The notes beneath the pieces were generated by a model. That model was not told the origin of the DNA. It saw only the letters and a program-made list of their open reading frames with translations, and did no database searches. A DNA stretch of 64,000 nt, from positions 3,732,001 through 3,796,000 of the forward strand of contig NZ_CP090557.1 of assembly GCF_021484805.1 (NCBI RefSeq), written 5' to 3'. This DNA is from Tellurirhabdus bombi. GTDB taxonomy: Bacteria > Bacteroidota > Bacteroidia > Cytophagales > Spirosomataceae. This document shows positions 50,562 through 59,856 of this stretch, in pieces (position 1 is the stretch's first letter; each line of letters opens with the position of its first letter). A program made the position numbers and the translations under genes.

Positions 50562-50760
50562 GCTAAGTTTCGTATAAATAAGTCATAAAATAAGTATAAA
50601 TTAGATAGGCTTACTGGTTACGGGCTTGTCCTTGTTGCAGTACTAAAACAGAGTCAGATTAGCGAGAATTTTGACAGCTGGCAAAGAACACTTAGTAAAA
50701 TAGAAAAGAAGAACAGAGAAGGAAGGATTGATTAAATCTATTTGCTGAACGTTTACTTAC

Positions 50761-53124
50761 ATGTCTAGATTAACGCGTCTTCTGACCGTTTTCCTGCTAC
50801 TGCTTGCCGCTTCAGCACAGGCGCGGCATATCCATGGCGGAGATATCTCGATGAAAGCGCTGAGCCGACCCGGCCAATTCCGAATTGAGCTCAACCAGTT
50901 TTTGAACGGCGCCGTCTACTCCGCCGATTCGATTGATGTTAACATTAGCCTTCAGGTTTTTAGCAAAAAAAATCACCGTCGTATTGAAGTCATCACCCTC
51001 AACCGGCTGGATTATACGCCTTTGGTTTACGGCAACGAAGCCTGCTCCAAGCTTCGGCAATTGAACATCATTCGATATCGCTACGGAACGGATCATCAAT
51101 TCAATATCAGCAACTATGCCGAACCGGAGGGCTATTACATATCCTGGACGCGCTGTTGCCGCGATAACGATATTTCCAACCTGGCGGGAGCTGGTCAGGC
51201 GGGTATGGTCTTTTACCTTGAGTTTCCGGCCATGACGCAGAATGGGGCTTTTTTCAAAAATTCATCCCCCGAGTTTTCCCAGCCAAACGGTGCTTATATC
51301 TGCATCAATGACGCATTTAGCATGAACTTTCAGGCCACGGACGCCGACGGCGACCAGCTTCGTTATTCGTTGGTTGAGCCCTGGTCTACCCGCAATCCTG
51401 AGGCAACCACCCGTAACCCAGCGGCTCCGGCTTACCTTCCAGTCACTTTTGCCAAAGGCATTGGCGTCTCAAACATGATTCCCGGACCTTCGCCGCTGAG
51501 AGTAGATGGCAGTACCGGACGGATCAGCGTTCGGGCATCCGACATTGGGCTTTATGTCTTTACAGTTCAAGTGGATGAATACCGAAATGGGGTCCGGATT
51601 GGCTCGATTCGCCGGGACTTTCAATTACCCGTTGTCGATTGCTCCCAGAATACGCCCCCGCCTGCCATCATCACTCAGGATGCAAAACCCGTTCGGCAGG
51701 TCAACTGGTGCAGCAGTAGCCCTTTGACGTTAGCCGTTGAAAACCGCCCGGAATGGGCTTTCCAATGGCAGTTAAACGGCACCAATATAGCGGGTGAAAA
51801 CCGGGCCATTCTGGTTGTTAAAGAATCGGGCACTTATACAGTTATTAAAAGTTTTTCGGGCCAATGCGCGGGCGATACAATCTCCGAAGAGGTTAAGGTG
51901 CAACTGGAAGCAGGTCCTAAAGTAACCATTACAGCCTCCCGCGCGTTTCCGGTATGCGACGGAGACACGCTTACGCTGACCGCTTCTACGGGCACTTCCA
52001 ACGCTATTCAGGGATATAGCTGGCTGTTAAATGGGCAAGTGATTGCTGGAGAAACAAAACCGCAGGTCAAAATTAACCAATCGGGTCTTTACACCGCCCA
52101 GATTCAAAGCTCAACGGCCAGTTGCACGTCTAGCGACACGTTACGCGTTCGTACCGTATCGCCTCCTAGCATTCGCATACAGGCTTCCTCCCCGCAGTTT
52201 TGTGAAGGCGATTCGGTGCGGCTATCAACCGCTTTAGGCGCTAATTTTAAATACAACTGGTCGGTTAACGAGACACCTTTTCCGGTTTCTCTTTCCGCTA
52301 ACCAGATTTCCGTGAAGCAAGGAGGCACTTACTTTGTGCGGGTAACTACGCCAGAAGGTTGTTCGGTTTCGGCTACTGCCAGTCTTACGCAACTCAGTAA
52401 GCCGCAGGTTCAGCTTGATTCCATATTGACCTTGTGTGCCTCTTCCACGGAACTCGTTGCCTTGCAGGGCTGGCCGTTAGGCGGACGCTTCCGAGGCACA
52501 GGGGTTCAAGGAACCAACTTTAACCCTACGGTGGCCGGTACAGGTCGTCACGAGATTTTTTATTCTTATACGGGAAGCAACGGCTGTCGCAGCGAAGTTT
52601 CGCGTTGGGCTATCGTATCTCCAGCGCTGGAACTTAACGCGCAGCCCTCTTACGTCGTTATGAAAGGCGAAAAGGTGCGCCTGGAAGCTAACGTAAACGT
52701 TTCGCAGGCTGATTATATCTGGTCGCCACCAACAGACCTGAGCGATCCGCGCAGCGCAACTCCCATCGCATCGCCCGCTACTTCAACGTCTTACAAAGTG
52801 GTAGCAACGTCGTCGGGCAGTTGCACAGCTACCGCCACTGTACAAGTCGAAGTAGTGGATCGTTTATTCATTCCCGAAGCGTTTTCACCCAATGGCGACG
52901 GTATCAACGACACGTGGGAAATTCGCAACATAAGCAGCTATGCAGATTGCGAAATAGCCATCCTGAACCGCTGGGGTGAAGTAATTTATTTTTCCAAAGG
53001 CTATAGTAATCCGTGGGATGGTATTTCTCAAGGCTCACAAGCCACACCGGGCGTTTACCAATACCACATCAAAACGGGCTTTAAAGGCATGGATTACAAA
53101 GGCCAACTGGTTATTTTGAAGTAA
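50761..53124 (+). CDS. Type IX-secreted protein with Ig/PKD-like repeats and CHU_C sorting domain
   Basis: The 787-residue protein has a signal peptide (about 1-22). Several Ig/PKD-like domains with recurring CxGDTLTLTAS or CEGDSVRLS motifs span about 300-620. The C-terminal gliding-motility-type sorting domain (about 700-787) holds FIPEAFSPNGDGINDTWEI, ILNRWGEVIY, NPWDG and PGVYQYHI. This is the type B signal for secretion through the type IX system and surface attachment. The N-terminal part (HIHGGDISM, about 23-300) is of unknown fold. It is probably an adhesin or surface protein. Confidence 0.9.
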   Translation: MSRLTRLLTVFLLLLAASAQARHIHGGDISMKALSRPGQFRIELNQFLNGAVYSADSIDVNISLQVFSKKNHRRIEVITLNRLDYTPLVYGNEACSKLRQLNIIRYRYGTDHQFNISNYAEPEGYYISWTRCCRDNDISNLAGAGQAGMVFYLEFPAMTQNGAFFKNSSPEFSQPNGAYICINDAFSMNFQATDADGDQLRYSLVEPWSTRNPEATTRNPAAPAYLPVTFAKGIGVSNMIPGPSPLRVDGSTGRISVRASDIGLYVFTVQVDEYRNGVRIGSIRRDFQLPVVDCSQNTPPPAIITQDAKPVRQVNWCSSSPLTLAVENRPEWAFQWQLNGTNIAGENRAILVVKESGTYTVIKSFSGQCAGDTISEEVKVQLEAGPKVTITASRAFPVCDGDTLTLTASTGTSNAIQGYSWLLNGQVIAGETKPQVKINQSGLYTAQIQSSTASCTSSDTLRVRTVSPPSIRIQASSPQFCEGDSVRLSTALGANFKYNWSVNETPFPVSLSANQISVKQGGTYFVRVTTPEGCSVSATASLTQLSKPQVQLDSILTLCASSTELVALQGWPLGGRFRGTGVQGTNFNPTVAGTGRHEIFYSYTGSNGCRSEVSRWAIVSPALELNAQPSYVVMKGEKVRLEANVNVSQADYIWSPPTDLSDPRSATPIASPATSTSYKVVATSSGSCTATATVQVEVVDRLFIPEAFSPNGDGINDTWEIRNISSYADCEIAILNRWGEVIYFSKGYSNPWDGISQGSQATPGVYQYHIKTGFKGMDYKGQLVILK

Positions 53125-54006
53125 TTAACGCATGGCCCGCAGCACCTGCGGCTGGTTGGTTTGGCTTAAGCGAGCTACCCGGATACCCGATAGTCGCTTG
53201 TTCCATAAAACGTAGCTGGTTAGTGGTTGCTCAGTAATCATCACTTCGCCGTATTCGGAAGAAGCATGGAGTAAATAGACGTGCCGTTCTCCCTTGGCAT
53301 CGGTTTGCCAGATCGCAAAACCAACGTGTTTCATGTCCAGACCGGGGCGAGCCGCTGTCAGCATGATGATGTCACCATCCTGAAGATTGGCTTCGATGGC
53401 TTTAATTTTTGCTTTGGGAATAAACCAGAAAGGTTGTTTACTAATATCTTGTTGAACCTGATCAATTTGTTTGTAAACCTCCGGGTCACTGAGCTGCGGG
53501 TACTTCCACGTACTGGATGTCATATACGTGATTGGCTTTGACACCTTGATCCCTCCTATCTTTTGCGTAACATCCTGAATCAATCCTTTCTTCTCATTAT
53601 TTTTCAGCCAGTCCGAAAAGTAATGCAGCCGACTGGCGTATCCATTGACTACTCCATCCCGATAGCGAAGTTGCGTTAGCTGGTCACGAAAAAGAAACGC
53701 CTGGCTTTCTGAAGTGACTTGTTCAGCTGGTTTTTGGGCAGTGAGCGCCAGGGCAAGTACCGTTTCCACGTACGTTGTGCAATCAAATTGCTGAAAATCA
53801 ACGAGCAATTGTTCGGCATTCCCCTGATCGAGTGTATGGGCCACGTATGGTTTCCCCAAAAAAGACTTTCCAATTGACAAGGTCGTTTCGGCCGCCGTTC
53901 GTCCCGTTGTGAAGGCCACTTGCCGAATATCCGAAGTTGCGTATTGAGCCAATGACGGTGACGCAGCAACAGCGAGTGTTACGAGAGCAGCAAAAACTTT
54001 GTTCAT
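53125..54006 (-). CDS. DUF1460 N-acetylmuramoyl-L-alanine amidase-like protein
   Basis: The 293-residue protein has a signal peptide (about 1-20). The DUF1460 (NlpC/P60-related) fold shows the likely catalytic Cys in FDCTTYVETVLAL (about 75) and His in DMKHVGFAIW (about 226). AGxDI-type turns are also present (DGDIIMLTA). Homologs cleave peptidoglycan amide bonds. It would act in the periplasm or outside the cell. It converges with the T9SS protein gene with no gap (stop codons adjacent). Confidence 0.85.
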   Translation of the reverse strand: MNKVFAALVTLAVAASPSLAQYATSDIRQVAFTTGRTAAETTLSIGKSFLGKPYVAHTLDQGNAEQLLVDFQQFDCTTYVETVLALALTAQKPAEQVTSESQAFLFRDQLTQLRYRDGVVNGYASRLHYFSDWLKNNEKKGLIQDVTQKIGGIKVSKPITYMTSSTWKYPQLSDPEVYKQIDQVQQDISKQPFWFIPKAKIKAIEANLQDGDIIMLTAARPGLDMKHVGFAIWQTDAKGERHVYLLHASSEYGEVMITEQPLTSYVLWNKRLSGIRVARLSQTNQPQVLRAMR

Positions 54007-54189
54007 ACAGACGGTGGTTAAGAAAGCTGACGGCGGAATTTATTACTCTTTCAAGCATGAAATCAATAAATTCAACGTCTACTCAGCCACGAAATTAAAC
54101 GTTCTTTCTTTTCTTTCCTTGTCTTACGGCTGAATTTATCCTTTCCTGTAATTGGCCCGACTCGTCTTATTCGTAAACGCACAAAAAAA

Positions 54190-54211
54190 GCCCCGACATT
54201 GCTGCCGGGGC
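54190..54211 (-). terminator. Terminator of dnaK
   Basis: GCCCCG/CGGGGC (54190-54195 and 54206-54211) form a stem with a 10-nt loop. The minus-strand product then reads into seven T residues (complement of 54183-54189). It lies 20 bp after the dnaK stop. Confidence 0.85.
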
Positions 54212-54230
54212 CTACTATCATTCAGGTTAC

Positions 54231-56156
54231 TTATTTTACTTCTTCGTAAGGTACGTCTGACACATTGCCATCCTGGCTGCTGTTAGTCTGACCGCCACCG
54301 TTCGGCTGTCCACCCGTAAAGGGATCACCACCCGGAGCGGCACCTTGAGCACCTGTGTTGTAAATATCTTGCGAAGCAGCGTTCCAGGCTTCAGTGATCG
54401 TTGCCATGGCCGACTCGATGGCCGCAACGTCGCGGGAAGCGTGGGCTGAGCGCAAGCCAGTCAGCGCACTTTCGATAGCGGACTTATTTGCATCAGACAG
54501 TTTGTCGCCGTATTCTTTTAGCTGCTTTTCGGTTTGGAAAATCATCGAGTCAGCCTGATTCACCTTCTCAATTTTTTCTTTTTCCGCTTTGTCAGCTTCT
54601 TCGTTGGCTTTTGCTTCTTCACGCATCCGGTTGATTTCAGCATCGCTTAATCCGCTGGAAGCCTCAATCCGAATTTTCTGCTCTTTGTTTGTGCCTTTGT
54701 CACGAGCCGTTACGTGCAGGATACCGTTTGCATCAATGTCGAACGTTACCTCGACTTGCGGTACGCCCCGCGGAGCTGGTGGAATACCATCCAGGTGGAA
54801 GCGGCCTAGTGAACGGTTCTGCGTAGCCATTGGACGTTCGCCTTGCAGGATATGAATTTCCACGCTTGGCTGGCTATCCGATGCCGTTGAGAATACTTCC
54901 GATTTCTTGGTTGGAATTGTCGTGTTTGCGTCGATCAGCTTCGTAAACACACCGCCCATGGTTTCAATACCCAGTGACAGCGGAATAACGTCTAGCAGAA
55001 GAACGTCTTTTACTTCACCCGTTAAGACACCACCCTGAACCGCAGCACCTACGGCTACTGCCTCATCCGGGTTTACGTTTTTAGAAGGCTTTTTACCAAA
55101 CAGTTTTTCTACTTCTTCCTGTACTTTTGGAATCCGGGTTGAACCACCAACCAGAATGATTTCGTCAATCTGGCTTGCCGACAATCCAGAATTTTTCAGG
55201 GCCCGGCGGCAAGGTTCCAAGCTGCGTTGAATCAGTGAATCAGCCAGTTGCTCAAATTTAGCGCGGCTTAATGTCCGAACCAAGTGCTTCGGAATCCCAT
55301 TTACCGGCATGATATACGGTAAGTTGATTTCCGTTGACGACGAGCTTGATAACTCGATCTTCGCTTTTTCGGCCGCTTCTTTCAGGCGTTGCAACGCCAT
55401 CGGATCCTGACGCAGGTCAATGTTTTCGTCGTTCTTGAATTCCTGAGCGAGCCAGTTAATGATTACCTGGTCAAAGTCATCACCACCTAAGTGCGTATCA
55501 CCGTCGGTTGATTTAACTTCGAACACGCCATCACCTAATTCAAGAATAGAAATATCAAATGTACCACCGCCTAAGTCAAAGACGGCAATTTTCATGTCCT
55601 GGTGTGTTTTGTCCAGACCATAAGCCAGCGCGGCGGCGGTTGGCTCGTTGATGATCCGTTTTACATCCAGACCCGCAATTTGTCCGGCTTCTTTGGTTGC
55701 CTGACGTTCTGCATCGTTAAAGTAAGCCGGAACGGTGATAACTGCTTCCGTGACGGTTTGTCCCAGGTAGTCTTCAGCGGTCTGCTTCATTTTTTGTAGA
55801 ACCAGCGCCGAAAGTTCCTGGGGTGTATATTGGCGATCTCCAATCCGGACGCGCGGCGTATCATTTGGGCCACGTTCTACCGAATAAGAAATCGTTTTGA
55901 TTTCATTTTGTACTTCATTGAATCGCTTCCCCATGAACCGTTTGATCGAGGAGATCGTGTTCGTTGGGTTCGTGATCGCTTGCCGTTTAGCCGGGTCACC
56001 CACCTTACGTTCGCCGTTACCATTATCCATAAACGCAACGACTGAGGGGGTAGTCCGACGACCTTCACTGTTTGGAATTACCACTGGCTCGTTTCCTTCC
56101 ATTACGGCCACACACGAGTTGGTTGTTCCTAAGTCAATTCCAATAATCTTTCCCAT
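54231..56156 (-). CDS. dnaK: Molecular chaperone DnaK
   Basis: The 641-residue Hsp70 has the ATPase signatures [29 protein letters not shown] and [13 protein letters not shown], the linker [12 protein letters not shown] and the substrate-binding domain. The C-terminal tail is Gly/Asn/Gln-rich and ends in a DVPYEEVK-type motif. It folds proteins with DnaJ and GrpE, which are not in this window. Tandem TGACAG repeats lie about 97-110 bp upstream. Confidence 0.98.
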   Translation of the reverse strand: MGKIIGIDLGTTNSCVAVMEGNEPVVIPNSEGRRTTPSVVAFMDNGNGERKVGDPAKRQAITNPTNTISSIKRFMGKRFNEVQNEIKTISYSVERGPNDTPRVRIGDRQYTPQELSALVLQKMKQTAEDYLGQTVTEAVITVPAYFNDAERQATKEAGQIAGLDVKRIINEPTAAALAYGLDKTHQDMKIAVFDLGGGTFDISILELGDGVFEVKSTDGDTHLGGDDFDQVIINWLAQEFKNDENIDLRQDPMALQRLKEAAEKAKIELSSSSSTEINLPYIMPVNGIPKHLVRTLSRAKFEQLADSLIQRSLEPCRRALKNSGLSASQIDEIILVGGSTRIPKVQEEVEKLFGKKPSKNVNPDEAVAVGAAVQGGVLTGEVKDVLLLDVIPLSLGIETMGGVFTKLIDANTTIPTKKSEVFSTASDSQPSVEIHILQGERPMATQNRSLGRFHLDGIPPAPRGVPQVEVTFDIDANGILHVTARDKGTNKEQKIRIEASSGLSDAEINRMREEAKANEEADKAEKEKIEKVNQADSMIFQTEKQLKEYGDKLSDANKSAIESALTGLRSAHASRDVAAIESAMATITEAWNAASQDIYNTGAQGAAPGGDPFTGGQPNGGGQTNSSQDGNVSDVPYEEVK

Positions 56157-56252
56157 ACTATATTTATTTGCTAAATGCTTTTTAAAGGGTTATGCTGACA
56201 ATACTTCTAGTTTAGCAAGGGATGTGCCAGCCACTTAAAAAGCCTTTTTCTG

Positions 56253-56266
56253 TGACAGATTGACAG
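56253..56266 (-). promoter_or_regulatory. Tandem TGACAG repeat upstream of dnaK
   Basis: TGACAG occurs twice, 8 bp apart (56253-56258 and 56261-56266); on the dnaK strand this reads as a CTGTCA pair. It lies 97-110 bp upstream of dnaK. It may be a heat-shock regulatory site. No consensus -7 box is seen nearby. Confidence 0.35.
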
Positions 56267-56320
56267 GAAAAGCTGACCAAATGGCTATCAGCTTGCTGCT
56301 TGAACTGTCACTAACGCAAA

Positions 56321-56344
56321 AAAGAGCAGGTTTGACTGCTCTTT
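56321..56344 (-). terminator. Terminator of the superoxide dismutase gene
   Basis: A 9-bp stem AAAGAGCAG/CTGCTCTTT (56321-56329 and 56336-56344) is followed on the minus strand by a T run. It starts 21 bp after the stop codon. Confidence 0.8.
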
Positions 56345-56364
56345 TTGTAATCAACTAGGTATGT

Positions 56365-56976
56365 CTACCGTTCAATAACGCCCCCGGCAATGCGTCCACC
56401 GCTGTTTCCAGAAGGATCCGTAGTCTGATCATCACCATTAGCATGAATAATCAGTGAACTTCCATCGGCGTCAAATAAGGTGGTTGGTCCCGGTGATAAC
56501 GAAATTAGCTTTGTCTTGGTGGTCATCTTTGCGTTCCCCTGGGCATCCGCTACCAGATTCGGTAAATCAGCCGCATGGGGGCCATTCGGGTTGTGAAGAC
56601 CGTGTTGTTTACTCGTTGGATTGTAGTGCTCACCCGACGTTGAGAAAGGAGGCGAAGCTTTAGGATCGGCTACGCCAAACTGGTGAAAATGCATACCGTG
56701 TGCCCCAACGGGCAACCCACTCGCCTCAACCACAATGGTTACTTCGCCGTTGTTTGCTTCGGACAGACGTGCTGTTCCAATGGTCGTTCCCGCTGTATTA
56801 ACGATTGTTACGGTGGCGGTTGTCGGTGGATTTGACTGGTGGTCTGTACAACCTGTTATCAACCCCAAACTCATGATTCCCAGCCCACACCAGAAGGGGA
56901 ATTTAGCAACACCTGTTTTACGGGTTGTATTGACAAGGGTCTCCCGGGAGCCATTGAGTTCTGATTTTTCAGCCAT
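56365..56976 (-). CDS. sodC: Cu/Zn superoxide dismutase lipoprotein without the conserved disulfide
   Basis: The 203-residue protein has a long basic n-region, a hydrophobic helix and a lipobox (LGLITGC, Cys at about 43). The metal ligands are present: HGMHFHQFG, HGLHNPNGPHAADLPN (bridging His and zinc Asp) and the late copper His in LIIHANGDD. The Cys pair that normally bridges the subunit is absent: the first position lies in the HQFGVADPK loop and the second in RIAGGVI (usually RIACGVI). It would remove superoxide in the periplasm. Confidence 0.9.
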   Translation of the reverse strand: MAEKSELNGSRETLVNTTRKTGVAKFPFWCGLGIMSLGLITGCTDHQSNPPTTATVTIVNTAGTTIGTARLSEANNGEVTIVVEASGLPVGAHGMHFHQFGVADPKASPPFSTSGEHYNPTSKQHGLHNPNGPHAADLPNLVADAQGNAKMTTKTKLISLSPGPTTLFDADGSSLIIHANGDDQTTDPSGNSGGRIAGGVIER

Positions 56977-57065
56977 GTTTCGAGTAGTTTATTTGTAACG
57001 AATATCCCTATATTACAAACTGTTCTCCAAAATGTTTTAAAACTCCATTCGATTGGGCATAAAAA

Positions 57066-57085
57066 AAGACGGATTCCTCCGTCTT
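57066..57085 (-). terminator. Terminator of the DUF937 gene
   Basis: AAGACGGA (57066-57073) and TCCGTCTT (57078-57085) form a stem with a 4-nt loop. The minus strand then has a T run (complement of the A tract 57060-57067). Confidence 0.85.
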
Positions 57086-57111
57086 CTGATTATCAATAAA
57101 TTTGCAGTGAT

Positions 57112-57687
57112 TTAGCGACCAAACATACCGCCCAATAAGCCGCCTAAGCCGCCACTTTGTTTCTCTGGTTCTTTGGATGAGCTGCTGCCACCGCCCATGA
57201 AGTTGCCCGCCAAGCGGGTTAGGTCATTCATGTCTAATTTTCCATCGGCCATTACCGAACCGGCCATGCTTGCCCAGTCGACGCCTTGCTTACCTGTCAG
57301 GTTACCCATTATATCTCCTGTGCTTACGCTGGAATCCTGTGGATCATTGGATTTATGTACAAGTTTACTTAGTACAATCGGCACAATTGCAGCAGCAATG
57401 GACATTGCCTGCTGGGTCGAGATGCCAAAGCGCTGCTGAAGCTGGTCGCCAACGTGGTTTGATACTTGCCCGGTTACCGGATTTTGCTCGACGCTCCCTC
57501 CTTTTCCGGTAAACATGCTAATCAGGCCGCCCAGGTTTCCACTCGTCACTTGCTGTTGCAAACCACCCAAAATGCCATTGGAGACCGTCTTTACTGCATC
57601 CTCACTCTGTCCATTTGGAATCGCAGACCCGGTTAGCCCTGAACCACCCGTATTCTGGCGTACCAGATTCATCAATATATCAAGCAT
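57112..57687 (-). CDS. DUF937 (YidB-like) protein
   Basis: The 191-residue protein fits DUF937: a helical N-terminus (MLDILMNLVRQ), repeated GxLGGL and Gly/Ser-rich loops, ISTQQAMSIAAAIVPIVLSKLVHK (in part) and a Gly/Ser/Met-rich tail GGLGGLLGGMFGR. The function is unknown. It appears to be monocistronic. Confidence 0.85.
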   Translation of the reverse strand: MLDILMNLVRQNTGGSGLTGSAIPNGQSEDAVKTVSNGILGGLQQQVTSGNLGGLISMFTGKGGSVEQNPVTGQVSNHVGDQLQQRFGISTQQAMSIAAAIVPIVLSKLVHKSNDPQDSSVSTGDIMGNLTGKQGVDWASMAGSVMADGKLDMNDLTRLAGNFMGGGSSSSKEPEKQSGGLGGLLGGMFGR

Positions 57688-57818
57688 AAGATTGTTTAGT
57701 TAAAAATGAGAATTAGCTATTCACTTGACCGAATTACATTTGTCAGTTACTTTGATAACTACAGGATTGCCATATTGTTAAATAGTAGTAAGACGCCGCA
57801 TTTCTTAAATTGTAACAC

Positions 57819-58229
57819 ATGAATCTGGAGACATCTGACAAAAAAATGCCCTGGGAAGAATTGACAAATGGGCTGTATTACCCCAGCGAATCCGACGAAC
57901 CCATTGAGTATATTGAATTTACTTACCAGGCCGCTCCTCCTTTAACGGTGAGTCAGGTTAAAAATCTTGTGCTGATTCCAGCTGATATTTTTATGGAAGA
58001 AGTCGCCGAAAATGAATTTTGGGAACCTGTTCTAACGGAACAGGATTGGTACGGTGAAGAGGAGAAAGCCGTTCTAAACCGGTTTAAAATCCTTCAGGAA
58101 GAAGTGAATCGTCAGCTAGCAGACCGGCAGGTATTTCGAAGCGGGCGGATTGAAATCGATGTTTTTTTGTTAGGCCGCAAGCCCGATGGCAGCTGGGCAG
58201 GCCTGAAAACAAGAGTAGTAGAAACGTAG
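57819..58229 (+). CDS. Nuclease A inhibitor-like protein
   Basis: The 136-residue protein resembles the NuiA family: GLYYPSESDEPIE (about 18-30), EQDWYGEEEKAVLNRFKILQEEVNRQL (in part, about 71-98), a late RSGRIEIDVFLLG and GLKTRVVET at the end. NuiA binds and blocks the sugar-non-specific nuclease NucA in cyanobacteria. No such nuclease gene lies in this window. It may protect the cell from a nuclease encoded elsewhere or have a new target. Confidence 0.75.
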   Translation: MNLETSDKKMPWEELTNGLYYPSESDEPIEYIEFTYQAAPPLTVSQVKNLVLIPADIFMEEVAENEFWEPVLTEQDWYGEEEKAVLNRFKILQEEVNRQLADRQVFRSGRIEIDVFLLGRKPDGSWAGLKTRVVET

Positions 58230-58252
58230 CGGCGGGATAGCTAGGGATAAAA

Positions 58253-58308
58253 AATTAGCAGTGAGCAGCCACCGAAGCCTACGCTTTGATGATCACCCAC
58301 TGCTAATT
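58253..58308 (-). terminator. Terminator of the thrS-infC-rpmI-rplT operon
   Basis: An 11-bp stem AATTAGCAGTG and complement (58253-58263, 58298-58308) with a 34-nt loop is followed on the minus strand by six T residues. It lies directly behind rplT and opposite the NuiA-like gene. Confidence 0.7.
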
Positions 58309-58313
58309 ACTGT

Positions 58314-58658
58314 TTATTTCACTTTTTCAACAACGGCTTTGAAAGCCTCAGGATGGTTCATGGCTAAGTCAGCCAAAACTTTTCTGTTTAACTCAATACC
58401 TGCGGCATGAATTTTTCCCAGCAAAGCTGAGTAGGAAATACCGTGCTGACGCGCACCCGCATTGATCCGCTGAATCCATAGACCACGGAAATCGCGTTTT
58501 TTCTGGCGACGGTCACGGAATGAATAACCAAGACCTTTTTCGACGGCGTTTTTAGCTACCGTCCAAACGTTTTTACGACGGCCATAGTAACCTTTGGCCA
58601 GTTTTAGGATTTTTTTACGACGTGCCCGTGAGGCGACATGATTTACTGAACGTGGCAT
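58314..58658 (-). CDS. rplT: 50S ribosomal protein L20
   Basis: The 114-residue protein is a full L20: [23 protein letters not shown] near the start, [16 protein letters not shown] and the C-terminal globular part. It is essential early in large-subunit assembly and in many bacteria represses its own operon. It is the last gene of the thrS-infC-rpmI-rplT group. Confidence 0.98.
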   Translation of the reverse strand: MPRSVNHVASRARRKKILKLAKGYYGRRKNVWTVAKNAVEKGLGYSFRDRRQKKRDFRGLWIQRINAGARQHGISYSALLGKIHAAGIELNRKVLADLAMNHPEAFKAVVEKVK

Positions 58659-58763
58659 TGTAAATAAATGTGTTTTTTGACGCTGGCGACAGGATATTTA
58701 TCAATTTCCTATACTTGGAGCCAGGTGTCGGGTGAAACAAGGTAACCAAAGATGGTCTGGCCA

Positions 58764-58961
58764 TTAAGCCAGGTTAAGCATTACTTTAACACGACGCTCA
58801 TCCCCAGGAGCTACCAGCGTGTTGTGAACCAGGTTCCGCTTGCGCTTGGTTGACTTCTTGGTCAGGATGTGGCTGTGGAAAGCGTGCTTCCGCTTGATTT
58901 TACCGGTGCCTGTTAGCTTGAAGCGCTTTTTGGCACCTGAGTTGGTTTTAACTTTAGGCAT
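58764..58961 (-). CDS. rpmI: 50S ribosomal protein L35
   Basis: The 65-residue basic protein has [20 protein letters not shown] (usual L35 N-terminus) and the [14 protein letters not shown] signature. The start at 58961 gives the normal L35 start; an in-frame upstream ATG would add a 15-residue non-conserved lead. Its place between infC and rplT is the usual operon order. Confidence 0.97.
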   Translation of the reverse strand: MPKVKTNSGAKKRFKLTGTGKIKRKHAFHSHILTKKSTKRKRNLVHNTLVAPGDERRVKVMLNLA

Positions 58962-59099
58962 TGGTGTAAAACAGAATTGTTGAAAAAATCGTGAAACAGG
59001 CCGCAAAGATACAAAAAAGTCAAGAGTTAAGCAGGATAAGCAAGAGTTTTTAAATCAGACTCTTTACTCAACCGGCCTAACTCTTTCTATTTTGCACTG

Positions 59100-59660
59100 T
59101 TATTTCTTAACCACAACTACTTTGGGCGCAATAAACATGGTCATGCGCTTTCCTTCTAGCTTTGGTTCTGATTCTATTTTTCCGTGCTCTTCCAGTCCTT
59201 TCGAGAAGCGCTGCAAAATATCAACGCCACGCTCTTTGAAGACAATAGCACGACCGACAAACTGAACATACGCTTTTACTTTAGCTCCTTCTTTCAGGAA
59301 GCTAATGGCGTGTTTCAGTTTAAAATCAAAGTCATGATCATCGGTATTAGGGCCGAACCGGATTTCTTTGATAACGACTTTCTGAGCTTTCGATTTAATC
59401 TCTTTCTGTTTCTTCTTCTGCTCGTATTTGAATTTCGAATAATCGACGATTCGACAGACAGGAGGAACTGCATTGGGAGAGATTTCAACAAGATCAAGTC
59501 CTTGTCCCTGCGCTAAGGCACGCGCCTGCTGGATCTCGTAGACGCCTTGCTCTACGTTTTCCCCGACCACGCGGACTTGTTTAGCCTGGATACGTTCGTT
59601 AATCCGGTAAGGTTCTTCGACCACGCGCGGTGGGCGCATTGGTCTACGCTGTAATGCCAT
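59100..59660 (-). CDS. infC: Translation initiation factor IF-3
   Basis: The 186-residue protein has the N-domain ([38 protein letters not shown]), a Lys-rich linker and the C-domain ([26 protein letters not shown]). It starts with ATG, not with the rare AUU used for autocontrol in E. coli. It prevents premature 50S joining and checks start codons. Confidence 0.98.
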   Translation of the reverse strand: MALQRRPMRPPRVVEEPYRINERIQAKQVRVVGENVEQGVYEIQQARALAQGQGLDLVEISPNAVPPVCRIVDYSKFKYEQKKKQKEIKSKAQKVVIKEIRFGPNTDDHDFDFKLKHAISFLKEGAKVKAYVQFVGRAIVFKERGVDILQRFSKGLEEHGKIESEPKLEGKRMTMFIAPKVVVVKK

Positions 59661-59801
59661 AGATTGTGTTTAGAGTTGTAAATAAGGGTACGAGCCTATA
59701 ACGCAGCAAGTTTTCGAAAGTTTCCGGGAAAATAAAAAATCTATTCTTTTCACGCAAAAGAGGCCGTTAAACTTTTTTAAGTGGTAAAAATCAAAAGCGG
59801 C

Positions 59802-59845
59802 AAGTGGCGAAATGAAAGCTACTCCATTTGGCCCTGTTGCCACTT
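59802..59845 (-). terminator. Hairpin after thrS, possible partial terminator
   Basis: AAGTGGC (59802-59808) pairs with GCCACTT (59839-59845); an inner AAATG/CATTT pair extends it. On the minus strand CTTTTGATTTTT follows. It lies 11 bp after the thrS stop and would reduce read-through from thrS into infC. Confidence 0.5.
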
Positions 59846-59856
59846 TTAACCCAAAA

